This document shows positions 1-5,728 of a stretch of 9,235 bases of DNA, piece by piece. The stretch is taken from NCBI GenBank assembly GCA_040758525.1, contig JBFLVQ010000377.1, positions 1 through 9,235 on the forward strand, read 5' to 3'. Under the pieces are notes generated by a model. It saw only the letters and a list, made by a program, of their open reading frames with translations. It did no database searches and was not told the DNA's origin. The stretch's first letter is position 1, and every line of letters starts with the position of its first letter. Position numbers and translations under genes: made by a program. Source of the DNA: JBFLVQ01 sp040758525 (GTDB lineage Bacteria > Acidobacteriota > Blastocatellia > Chloracidobacteriales > JADJPF01).

Positions 1-419
1 TCATCAATGGAGACCATCTGCGCACGTAGTTTCACCATCTTAGGCGTAAAATAGAACTGCGAAAGCGCCGATGAAAGCGCCATTAATACTAACAAGAGCA
101 ATTGTGTAAATGTTGCACGCGACCATACAGGCTTAAGATCTTGTCGCTGTGTGAAAGAGGAGATGATTAGTAGCGGCACAAGTATCAATGTGCCTATGTT
201 GAGCTTGGTAAGCAGCGCTGTGACCAATGTACCAGTCAAGTGACGAGAAGGAATTATCTGAAAGGCTGCTGGGGCAAAGAAGAAACTGAAGAAGATCATT
301 GCACCTAACCAGATTCCCAATACTGCAATGTAGAAGAAGCGTGATCCTGTGGTAACCAGGCTATCATCAGTTGCCACATTAGAGCTTTGATTCTTTAACT
401 CAGTGTTAACAACGCTCAT
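1..419 (-). CDS. DUF4149 family integral membrane protein (C-terminus missing, cut by left edge)
   Basis: An open frame of 139 codons runs leftward off the window edge, so its C-terminus is not seen. The protein has a short polar N-terminus (about residues 1-26) and then three hydrophobic segments at about 29-53, 74-90 and 104-122. The first contains a phenylalanine-rich stretch followed by FFAPAAF and a TKLN motif near residues 71-74, and the visible end reads QFYFTPKMVKLRAQM. This pattern matches the DUF4149 (TMEM205-like) family of small membrane proteins, whose function in bacteria is unknown. It is the third gene of the leftward guaA operon: its ATG is 11 bases past the DUF309 stop, and its ribosome binding site GAGGAG overlaps that TAG stop (TAGAGGAG), so translational coupling is likely. 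I am fairly sure of the family and can assign no biochemical role. Confidence 0.8.
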   Translation of the reverse strand, partial: MSVVNTELKNQSSNVATDDSLVTTGSRFFYIAVLGIWLGAMIFFSFFFAPAAFQIIPSRHLTGTLVTALLTKLNIGTLILVPLLIISSFTQRQDLKPVWSRATFTQLLLLVLMALSSALSQFYFTPKMVKLRAQMVSID

Positions 420-430
420 AAAATGCTCCT

Positions 431-820
431 CTATGAATCTAGCAAGTTAATCAAGGGATGAGGCTCATTGATGTTTTTACTTACTGTACCACGATCATTC
501 TCAAGCGCATCTGCCACAAAGGCACGCAAGTGTGTGGTAAATCTCTCCAGGTCAAGTGACATAAAGACTTTTGGCAGCGACTCTAGCTTAGCCAAGGAAT
601 TATTTATACAGAGATTAGTACCTCGTAGATTATTACGATCGTAGTGCAATAATGCTGCTGCCGCTTGAATTAGGCCCTGGTAAAAAAGCTTTTCGGCTCC
701 CTCAGAAATACGCCAAATATCTTCCCAAGCCTCATGCGCCTCATAATACTTACCATTGTTAAACAGTTCTATGCCATGCAAGTATTCTTGCGGATAGTCG
801 CGCTTATCTCCCTCAACCAT
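431..820 (-). CDS. DUF309 domain protein
   Basis: This is a small soluble all-helical protein of 129 residues. The family signature is clear: FNNGKYYEAHEAWEDIWR at residues 20-37 (the HExWE core of DUF309) followed by a second conserved helix LFYQGLIQAAAALLHYDR at 45-62. No transmembrane segment or signal peptide is visible. DUF309 proteins have no established function; the conserved His/Glu/Trp residues have been noted only as a family fingerprint. The start is the only possible in-frame ATG, because a TAA lies ten codons or fewer upstream. A GGAGG at 835-839 precedes it with a rather long 14-base spacing. It sits 32 bases after guaA and 11 bases before the DUF4149 gene, in the same direction, which suggests a three-gene operon. 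The tail after residue 110 is polar and poorly conserved. Confidence 0.87.
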   Translation of the reverse strand: MVEGDKRDYPQEYLHGIELFNNGKYYEAHEAWEDIWRISEGAEKLFYQGLIQAAAALLHYDRNNLRGTNLCINNSLAKLESLPKVFMSLDLERFTTHLRAFVADALENDRGTVSKNINEPHPLINLLDS

Positions 821-852
821 ATCAGAAAATTACGCCTCCAGCCTAGCAAAAT

Positions 853-2391
853 CTATTCCCATTCGATGGTGCTAGGCGGTTTGGAAGATATATCGTAAGC
901 AACACGATTAATACCACGCACCTCAGAAATAATACGGCTAGAGATACGTTGCAGTACTTCATAAGGCAATCGCGACCAATCCGCAGTCATACCATCTTGA
1001 CTATCTACTGTGCGTATTACAGCAACATTCTCATAGGTACGAAAGTCACCCATTACACCAACAGTTTGGATTGGCAGTAGTACCGCAAAAGATTGCCAAA
1101 CCTTCTCATAAAGATCAGCTCTATGCATCTCCTCCAACACAATCGCATCGGCAGCTTGTAGTACTGCGACACGATCAGGGGTAACCTCGCCCAATATTCG
1201 TACAGCTAATCCAGGTCCAGGAAAGGGCTGACGTTTAACGATCTGATCAGGTAGTCCTAGTTCTCGCGCTAATACACGTACCTCATCCTTAAAGAGTTCA
1301 CGCAATGGCTCTACCAATTTCAATCGCATCTTCTTTGGTAGGCCACCAACATTGTGGTGTGTCTTGATCACAGCAGAAGGGCCTTTTACCGAGACCGATT
1401 CGATTACATCTGGATAGAGCGTACCCTGGACAAGAAAATCGATCTGACCAATCTTCTCTGCTTCCGCCTGAAAGACCTCGACAAACTCATTACCAATAAC
1501 ACGCCGTTTCTGCTCTGGATCGATCACTCCGGCTAGCTTGCTTAAGAAACGCTCGCCTGCCGCTACTCCTATAACATTAAGGTGTATGTTTTCACGATAA
1601 GTAGTAAGAACTTCTTCAAACTCATGTTTACGTAATAGACCATTGTCGATAAATAGACAAACCAGGCGCGACCCAATTGCACGATCAACAAGCGCTGCTG
1701 CCACAGAAGAGTCTACTCCACCCGATAGACCACAGATCGCCCGACCATCACCAATCTGTTCTCTGATCTGGCTTACTGCTTCATCAATAAATGAACTCAT
1801 TGTCCAGTTACGTTTATAGCCACAGATATTGAGAAAGTTGGCTAAGATCTCACGTCCTTGTGTAGTGTGTACTACCTCTGGATGAAACTGTAGACCATAG
1901 TAGTGTTGAGTACGATTTTCTGCTGCAGCAATTGTGCTCTCAGTATAAGCAAGCGCGGTAAATCCTACTGGTAAGCTACTAACATAATCGCCATGGCTCA
2001 TCCAAACTGATAGACGGCGACCCAAACCAGCAAAGAGCGCACTATCAGCAATAATATCGATCTCGGCAGCACCATATTCACGTTGAGAGGAGGGCTCAAC
2101 CTTACCTCCAAGAAATTGTGCAAACAACTGAAACCCATAACAGATGCCTAATATCGGCACACCTAGTTCCAGTAATGTCGGCACACATTGTGGTGCTTCA
2201 GGTTCATAAACAGATGCAGGACCACCAGAGAGAATGATCCCTTGAGGAGCTTTCTCTTTTATTTTTTCCAGTGACGTGTTAAAAGGAAGAATTTCGCAGT
2301 AAACGTTCAGCTCGCGTATACGTCGTGCGATTAGTTGAGTGTACTGCGAACCAAAATCTAGTATCAGGATGATTTCTTGATGTCCCACCAC
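853..2391 (-). CDS. guaA: GMP synthase (glutamine-hydrolysing)
   Basis: GMP synthase converts XMP to GMP using ATP and glutamine, the last step of guanine nucleotide synthesis in the cytoplasm. The 512-residue length is typical. An N-terminal class I glutamine amidotransferase (about 6-190) shows GGPASVYEP, the nucleophile Cys84 in GICYGFQ, and His170/Glu172 in LQFHPE. The ATP-pyrophosphatase domain follows, with the P-loop SGGVDSS at 223-229. The C-terminal dimerisation domain carries KRQPFPGPGLAVR (387-399), QTVGVMGDFRTYE (442-454) and the terminal KPPSTIEWE. All catalytic residues are present, so the enzyme should be active. Translation starts at one of two consecutive GTG codons (2389-2391 or 2386-2388); an AAAGG lies about 10-14 bases upstream and there is no ATG alternative before an in-frame stop. 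It heads the operon guaA > DUF309 > DUF4149 and is read from the promoter at 2440-2469. Confidence 0.98.
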   Translation of the reverse strand: MVGHQEIILILDFGSQYTQLIARRIRELNVYCEILPFNTSLEKIKEKAPQGIILSGGPASVYEPEAPQCVPTLLELGVPILGICYGFQLFAQFLGGKVEPSSQREYGAAEIDIIADSALFAGLGRRLSVWMSHGDYVSSLPVGFTALAYTESTIAAAENRTQHYYGLQFHPEVVHTTQGREILANFLNICGYKRNWTMSSFIDEAVSQIREQIGDGRAICGLSGGVDSSVAAALVDRAIGSRLVCLFIDNGLLRKHEFEEVLTTYRENIHLNVIGVAAGERFLSKLAGVIDPEQKRRVIGNEFVEVFQAEAEKIGQIDFLVQGTLYPDVIESVSVKGPSAVIKTHHNVGGLPKKMRLKLVEPLRELFKDEVRVLARELGLPDQIVKRQPFPGPGLAVRILGEVTPDRVAVLQAADAIVLEEMHRADLYEKVWQSFAVLLPIQTVGVMGDFRTYENVAVIRTVDSQDGMTADWSRLPYEVLQRISSRIISEVRGINRVAYDISSKPPSTIEWE

Positions 2392-2439
2392 AGCTATTTT
2401 GCCTTTTATTGGGAAAATAAGGTATTAATAAAAAGCACT

Positions 2440-2469
2440 ATTATATGAGAGCTGCTGGGAGACTGTAAA
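2440..2469 (-). promoter_or_regulatory. Predicted sigma70-type promoter of the guaA operon
   Basis: Read on the minus strand, the -35 box is TTTACA (2464-2469, five of six consensus bases), the spacer is 18 bp, and the -10 box is a perfect TATAAT (2440-2445). Transcription would begin near 2433, giving a leader of about 40 nt before the GTG start of guaA. No riboswitch or terminator is seen in that short leader. The -35 box lies exactly between the two arms of the dyad at 2450-2477, so a regulator bound there would cover it. This is the best-matching promoter in the left half of the window. Confidence 0.65.
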
Positions 2470-2477
2470 CAGCAGCT
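2450..2477. repeat. 8-bp inverted repeat around the guaA -35 box (possible operator)
   Basis: AGCTGCTG at 2450-2457 and CAGCAGCT at 2470-2477 are perfect reverse complements separated by 12 bp. The dyad lies in the divergent region between guaA and the beta-propeller gene and brackets the predicted guaA -35 box. As DNA it has the size of a dimeric repressor site. As RNA in the rightward transcript it would form a hairpin just before the propeller gene start. No T-tract follows, so it is not a terminator. I cannot name a regulator. Confidence 0.5.
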
Positions 2478-2494
2478 TGAGACAGTGGGTTGTT

Positions 2495-3700
2495 ATGAGT
2501 TTGACAAGTGTACTATTTGCGATAATCCAGTCAGTTTTGATCCTTACAATACTTACCAGTTTCTCTTTAACTGCCAGCGCACAGCGTCGCCGCGAACAAC
2601 GAGAGCAGCGTCAACAGCGCCAGCAGGGTCAGCGGAAAAATCGTGATAAACAGATAAAGCTAGAGGATCTACCTGCCGCCTTCGCGCCTAGTTGGCAATT
2701 TGCTAGTGAGAGCACTATGCGGCTACCTGCACTAGCAGAAGATGATGCTGTCTATCTGCCGCTTAGTGATGGTCGTGTAGTAGCATTAGACGCTGAGAAT
2801 GGAGAGCTACGTTGGGAGACTCAACCTGGTGGAGTGATTGTCACACCACTAGCATCGCTAACAAAGACCATTCTTATTGCCAGCCGTCAGGGAACAATCG
2901 ATTCTACTGAAGGGGGTGGATTGCTACGCGCAGTAAATAAGCAGTCGGGGGTAACATTATGGTCAAAGGAGTTCCTCAAACCATTCTCTACCCCGCTTGT
3001 GATAGATCAGCAGATCATATACGCAGCCAGCCAAGATCAGAATTTCTATGCCTTGAATGTTGAAACCGGCACGCCGATCTGGAGTGCGCCGCTAGGTTCA
3101 CTGGCTTACGCTCGACCAACAATCTTGGATCAAGATCTCTTTATCGGCACAGAAGCAGGTCTGTTATTTACACTCTCTCGCACTGATGGCAAGGTACGCT
3201 GGCAATTCCAGGCCGATGGTGCATTGCGCGGCGCCGCCACTGCTAACTCAGAGTATGTATATGTTGGCGATAGCCTAGGGCATGTCTACTGTCTAGAGCG
3301 AAATAGCGGAAAGTTACGCTGGCGAGTACGTACCGGTGCCGCGATCGAATCAGCGCCAACAATTGCAGATAAGTTATTGCTGGTTGCTTCATTTGATAAT
3401 TTTGTCTACGCATTAAATGCTAATAGTGGTGATCGAGTTTGGAAATCGCGACTGCCTGGCCGGCTCAGCTTTGATCCTCTTTTACAAGGCCAGCACACGA
3501 TTATTGCGCCTTTGCGTGGTAGACGTCTCTTCCTACTCTCACTAACTGGACGAGTACTGGGACAATTCCAGATCAATACTGGTGAAATAATCGCTCCACC
3601 AGCACTAGAACAGACACGACTCTTTATTGTCACCGATGAAGGTTTAGTAGCTGCCCATGCTCAAGAGCTTGATAAAACAGAAAAGGCTAAGAAACCTTAG
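2495..3700 (+). CDS. Exported PQQ-type beta-propeller repeat protein (BamB/PQQ_2-like)
   Basis: From the ATG at 2495 the product is 401 residues. A signal peptide (MSLTSVLFAIIQ, then a hydrophobic core) ends at ASA near residue 29 (ASA|Q), so the protein is exported. A basic, glutamine/arginine-rich low-complexity segment follows (about 30-54). The rest is a series of propeller repeats with the PQQ_2-type motif ending in 'ALDxxxGxxxW', for example ALDAENGELRW, ALNVETGTPIW, CLERNSGKLRW and ALNANSGDRVW. About six to seven blades are visible up to residue 395. The fold resembles BamB, the outer-membrane assembly lipoprotein, but there is no lipobox and no gene context for that role. The pattern alone does not prove that PQQ is bound. 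A TTG at 2477 is an alternative start adding six residues (MRQWVV). I prefer the ATG because the TTG lies in the arm of the 2450-2477 dyad. Neither start has a strong ribosome binding site. Confidence 0.82.
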   Translation: MSLTSVLFAIIQSVLILTILTSFSLTASAQRRREQREQRQQRQQGQRKNRDKQIKLEDLPAAFAPSWQFASESTMRLPALAEDDAVYLPLSDGRVVALDAENGELRWETQPGGVIVTPLASLTKTILIASRQGTIDSTEGGGLLRAVNKQSGVTLWSKEFLKPFSTPLVIDQQIIYAASQDQNFYALNVETGTPIWSAPLGSLAYARPTILDQDLFIGTEAGLLFTLSRTDGKVRWQFQADGALRGAATANSEYVYVGDSLGHVYCLERNSGKLRWRVRTGAAIESAPTIADKLLLVASFDNFVYALNANSGDRVWKSRLPGRLSFDPLLQGQHTIIAPLRGRRLFLLSLTGRVLGQFQINTGEIIAPPALEQTRLFIVTDEGLVAAHAQELDKTEKAKKP

Positions 3701-4668
3701 CGTTCCTGTTCCTGCAAGGTAAAGATGAGGTAATCGCCTTGCTTAAGATATTCTTCAACACTGATCTGATCTAGACTCTTAATTGGAATAAAGCTGACAT
3801 TCTTGATACGAGCATTTGGTAATCGTCGGCGTGTACGCGAGACCGTACCCTCACCAAAAGCGCTATGAAAATCACCATTGACATGGATCACTAATGGCTT
3901 GGAAGCCTCACGCTCTTTTAGTGCCATCGCGATCGACTCAGCCATTGTCTCGTCCTTGAGGCATTGTGCTTGATAAAGTTTCTCTATACGATCAGAAACT
4001 GCTGGAGAAGCCTCTACACTAGTAGCCGTGCCATGTGGGTTAGCATTGCCACCACCATGAGAAGCACTGATCGAGATCATTACTTTAGAAAAACGGTCCC
4101 AGTAGTCATCACGTGGACACTCCATCTTCTCTGCTACCAATCCACGATCAAATGCGGAAAACTGTTCAACAATATTCATACCATGATTGGAGACAGCACG
4201 CGCTAGACGCTGTGGAGCATTACCACCAATCACTGGCCAGCCACGACTACGCGCATATTCAACCAATGGACGATAGTCGGTGAGATAATTATTCCAAGGA
4301 CGTGAGCGGGAGAGAAATTCTGTCTCGTTGATACGGCCAGCAATATAATCATTCAGGGCAGGCTGAACATCACGCTCAAACATCTCCATAGCCAAGACAA
4401 TATTAGACCGACGCCGTGCCGTGCCCTGTATGATGGCAAGCTGAAGCCTATGAGCATAAGGATCATTGTGCTGTTCGCCAAGAAAAACTACCTCTTCCTG
4501 TGCTACTGCAGCAAGCATGGTCTCAAGATCAATCCACTGCCGTTGTCGAGTATCATAAACATGATAAGGAATATAGTAACTAGGCAGCGAACTTGACGGC
4601 TGTTGTGCCACAGCAAAAGCAGGCCAGAGAGTAAAAATACTCAAGATAATAAATAATCGTGTCTTCAT
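3697..4668 (-). CDS. ChaN-like haem-binding uptake protein, Tiki/ChaN superfamily (PF04187-type)
   Basis: The 323-residue product starts with a signal peptide (MKTRLFIILSIFTLWPAFAVA, probable cut before Gln22) and lacks a lipobox cysteine, so it is probably a soluble periplasmic protein rather than a lipoprotein like some ChaN relatives. Family landmarks are GEQHND at 64-69, AMEMFERD at 93-100, YQAQCLKDETMAESI at 232-246 and VNGDFHSAFGEG at 263-274. GEQH and GDFH form the paired GX2H motifs shared by ChaN, TraB/Tiki and EreA-type proteins. ChaN of Campylobacter binds haem, so iron or haem handling is one possibility. The superfamily also contains hydrolases, so the substrate is uncertain. The start is the only one available: TAA lies upstream in frame. 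The AGG of the would-be ribosome site is only 2 bases from the ATG. The gene converges on the beta-propeller gene with overlapping stop codons and diverges from sodC. Confidence 0.85.
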   Translation of the reverse strand: MKTRLFIILSIFTLWPAFAVAQQPSSSLPSYYIPYHVYDTRQRQWIDLETMLAAVAQEEVVFLGEQHNDPYAHRLQLAIIQGTARRRSNIVLAMEMFERDVQPALNDYIAGRINETEFLSRSRPWNNYLTDYRPLVEYARSRGWPVIGGNAPQRLARAVSNHGMNIVEQFSAFDRGLVAEKMECPRDDYWDRFSKVMISISASHGGGNANPHGTATSVEASPAVSDRIEKLYQAQCLKDETMAESIAMALKEREASKPLVIHVNGDFHSAFGEGTVSRTRRRLPNARIKNVSFIPIKSLDQISVEEYLKQGDYLIFTLQEQER

Positions 4669-4674
4669 GTCCTG

Positions 4675-4704
4675 AATATACCGAGAATGGGCAGTCGATT
4701 ACAA
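4675..4704 (-). promoter_or_regulatory. Possible promoter of the ChaN-like gene, placing the transcript start at the ATG
   Basis: On the minus strand TTGTAA (4699-4704, four of six) and TATATT (4675-4680, five of six) are separated by 18 bp. The usual seven-base offset from the -10 box would put the transcript start at 4668, the A of the ATG. That would make the mRNA leaderless, which agrees with the badly placed Shine-Dalgarno-like AGGA. The match is moderate and unsupported by experiment. Confidence 0.35.
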
Positions 4705-4710
4705 GACTAA

Positions 4711-4731
4711 TTAGAGTCTATTTAGAGTCTA
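4711..4731. repeat. Tandem 9-bp palindromes TAGAGTCTA, 11 bp apart (possible operator)
   Basis: TTAGAGTCTA occurs at 4711-4720 and again at 4722-4731. The core TAGA-G-TCTA is a palindrome around its centre base, and the two centres are 11 bp apart, close to one helical turn, so bound proteins would lie on the same DNA face. A related half-site AGACT lies at 4704-4708. The pair lies between the divergent ChaN-like gene and sodC, upstream of the putative ChaN-like promoter (centres about 48 and 59 bases before its predicted start). I do not recognise it as a Fur, OxyR or other standard box. Confidence 0.45.
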
Positions 4732-4897
4732 CAACCCAATAGTGTGGAGCGACTTGGAAAAAATCGCAGCCACCCCTACAGCTCTCCTTAATAATAATAA
4801 AAGTTTCTTAGGCATATCGCTTGCCAACCTATTAATAAAAAAGAGAGAAAGTCGCACGCAACTAGCAACTGCAATACAAATTAAGGAGAGAGGCATT

Positions 4898-5485
4898 ATG
4901 AAGATTGGGAAAAATTTCTCCATGATTGGTCTAATAATACTACTGCTGACTGTGAGCAGTTGTCGTAGATCCGAGCCGATGACTGATAATGAGGCGCCAA
5001 AAGGTGACCAAGCTGCTCAGAATCGCTCTATACAAACTATCAACAAGGCAATTGCTGTACTCACTCCTACCCCAGGCAATCAGGTTCGAGGAATTGTTAC
5101 TTTTACTAAAACCGGCGATAAAGTTCGTATGGTGGCTGAACTTGAGGGGCTGCCTGCCGGTGCACACGGCTTTCATATTCATGAATATGGCGACTGTAGC
5201 GCGGCAGATGCTAACTCTGCTGGTAACCACTTCAACCCTGCTGGCAAGCCGCATAGCGCACCCACGGCTGAGCAGCGTCATTTAGGCGATCTAGGCAATA
5301 TACAAGCCGATGCATCTGGACATGCACGTTTGGAGTGGAATGATCCGGTAATTAAGTTAGAGGGGCCAAACTCAATTATTGGTCGTAGTGTGGTTGTACA
5401 CGCAAAAGCAGATGATTTGAAGTCACAACCGAGTGGCGAGGCAGGCGCACGTGTTGCCTGTGGAGCGATAGGAGTGGCGAAATAG
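4898..5485 (+). CDS. sodC: Cu/Zn superoxide dismutase, lipoprotein
   Basis: SodC turns superoxide into hydrogen peroxide and oxygen outside the cytoplasm. The 195-residue product has a lipoprotein signal (MKIGKNFSMIGLIILLLTVSSC) with lipobox VSSC and lipidated Cys22, followed by a polar linker to about residue 48. The enzyme domain carries every expected ligand: His93 and His95 in GFHIHEYGDC, bridging His111 in GNHFNP, His119, His128 and Asp131 in RHLGDLGN, and His168 in GRSVVVHAK. The disulfide pair Cys100/Cys188 and the active-site Arg185 in GARVACGAIG are also present. I chose the ATG at 4898 because AAGGAGAG (4883-4890) lies ideally before it and the signal peptide starts there; a longer frame from GTG 4742 is rejected. 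Anchoring in the inner or outer membrane is inferred. The divergent neighbour is a ChaN-like gene, and downstream lies the riboswitch-htpX unit. No intrinsic terminator directly follows sodC. Confidence 0.95.
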   Translation: MKIGKNFSMIGLIILLLTVSSCRRSEPMTDNEAPKGDQAAQNRSIQTINKAIAVLTPTPGNQVRGIVTFTKTGDKVRMVAELEGLPAGAHGFHIHEYGDCSAADANSAGNHFNPAGKPHSAPTAEQRHLGDLGNIQADASGHARLEWNDPVIKLEGPNSIIGRSVVVHAKADDLKSQPSGEAGARVACGAIGVAK

Positions 5486-5528
5486 AGAAGCCAGCGAGCA
5501 GATCCGCGAAAATACCTCCAAGCCAATA

Positions 5529-5557
5529 TTGCTCGGATAAACAGTGCTGACTATAAT
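5529..5557 (+). promoter_or_regulatory. Promoter of the riboswitch-htpX transcript
   Basis: TTGCTC (5529-5534, three of six -35 bases, including the TTG) and a perfect TATAAT (5552-5557) are separated by 17 bp. The predicted start is about A5564, which is exactly the first base of the P1 helix of the riboswitch (AAGGGGAGTAG...). The agreement between promoter and RNA 5' end supports both calls. The promoter begins 43 bases after the sodC stop codon. Confidence 0.65.
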
Positions 5558-5563
5558 GATTTT

Positions 5564-5705
5564 AAGGGGAGTAGATCACCTCTATTAAAGGTTTGGCAAG
5601 GCCGTCAACACGATCGCCTAGCGCATGGCGATCCGGCCTGCCAAGATGAGCAATGCTCAAGGATCAAGACCTTTTGCGGCAACGCAAAAGGTCTTTTTCT
5701 TTTTT
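5564..5705 (+). promoter_or_regulatory. yybP-ykoY manganese riboswitch with terminator expression platform, upstream of htpX
   Basis: The RNA shows the hallmarks of the yybP-ykoY class (RF00080). These are the invariant GGGGAGUAG loop (5566-5574), a second conserved loop CAAGACC (5665-5671), and a two-branch architecture. P1 is AAGG (5564-5567) with CCUU (5670-5673). P2 is ACCU (5578-5581) with AGGU (5589-5592). P3 is UUGGCA (5593-5598) with UGCCAA (5639-5644), extended by GGCCG/CGGCC (5600-5604, 5634-5638). An internal loop UCAACAC (5605-5611) follows, then GAUCGCC/GGCGAUC (5612-5618, 5627-5633). P4 is UGAGC/GCUCA (5647-5651, 5655-5659). The order and the GUCAA internal loop match the L. lactis Mn2+ aptamer as I remember it. 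The terminator at 5666-5705 uses the whole CAAGACC-P1 strand, so aptamer and terminator exclude each other. Mn2+ binding should therefore permit transcription into htpX. Ligand and direction follow from the class, not from data here. Confidence 0.87.
5666..5705 (+). terminator. Intrinsic terminator (riboswitch-controlled) before htpX
   Basis: A perfect 13-bp stem AAGACCTTTTGCG (5666-5678) / CGCAAAAGGTCTT (5683-5695) is closed by a GCAA tetraloop (a GNRA type) and followed by a T-rich run to 5705. It ends about nine bases before the AAAGGAGGAG ribosome binding site of htpX. This is a very strong terminator placed between promoter and gene, as in transcriptional attenuation. It may also stop transcripts reading in from sodC. 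Confidence 0.93.
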
Positions 5706-5728
5706 GTTCTCCAAAAGGAGGAGTAACG

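Larger units (their letters stand above)
4669..4897. other. Divergent intergenic region between the ChaN-like gene and sodC
   Basis: These 229 bases carry the putative ChaN-like promoter and the tandem palindromes on the left, and an A/T-rich stretch (about 4788-4805 and 4829-4842) leading into the sodC ribosome binding site on the right. I could not find a convincing -35/-10 pair for sodC. Although the sodC frame stays open back to a GTG at 4742, nothing in this region looks like protein: the extension is polar, has no ribosome binding site and would bury the signal peptide. Confidence 0.6.

Noticed and set aside
2477..2494. TTG start for the beta-propeller gene, adding six residues.
   Set aside because: The TTG overlaps the arm of the 2450-2477 dyad and lacks a well-spaced ribosome site, and the signal peptide is better formed from the ATG at 2495. 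The choice is not certain.
2501..2526. Consensus TTGACA (2501-2506) followed by GATAAT (2521-2526), resembling a rightward promoter.
   Set aside because: The spacer is only 14 bp and the site lies inside the signal-peptide codons, downstream of the gene start.
3406..3633. Leftward 75-codon open frame opposite the beta-propeller gene.
   Set aside because: Antisense shadow of propeller repeats with no ribosome site or recognisable motif.
4742..4897. Upstream GTG-started extension of the sodC frame (52 more residues).
   Set aside because: It has no ribosome binding site, would bury the lipoprotein signal peptide, and a strong AAGGAGAG site with ATG and lipobox start follows at 4898.
5495..5535. 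CGAGCA/TGCTCG inverted repeat after sodC, considered as a sodC terminator or operator.
   Set aside because: It has only six base pairs with a 29-base loop and no T-tract, and overlaps the -35 box by chance-level similarity.
5564..5705. A stand-alone small RNA (promoter plus terminator, about 140 nt) instead of a cis-acting element.
   Set aside because: The conserved yybP-ykoY loops, the mutually exclusive aptamer/terminator pairing and the htpX ribosome site immediately downstream fit a riboswitch. A short terminated RNA will still be made when the ligand is low.
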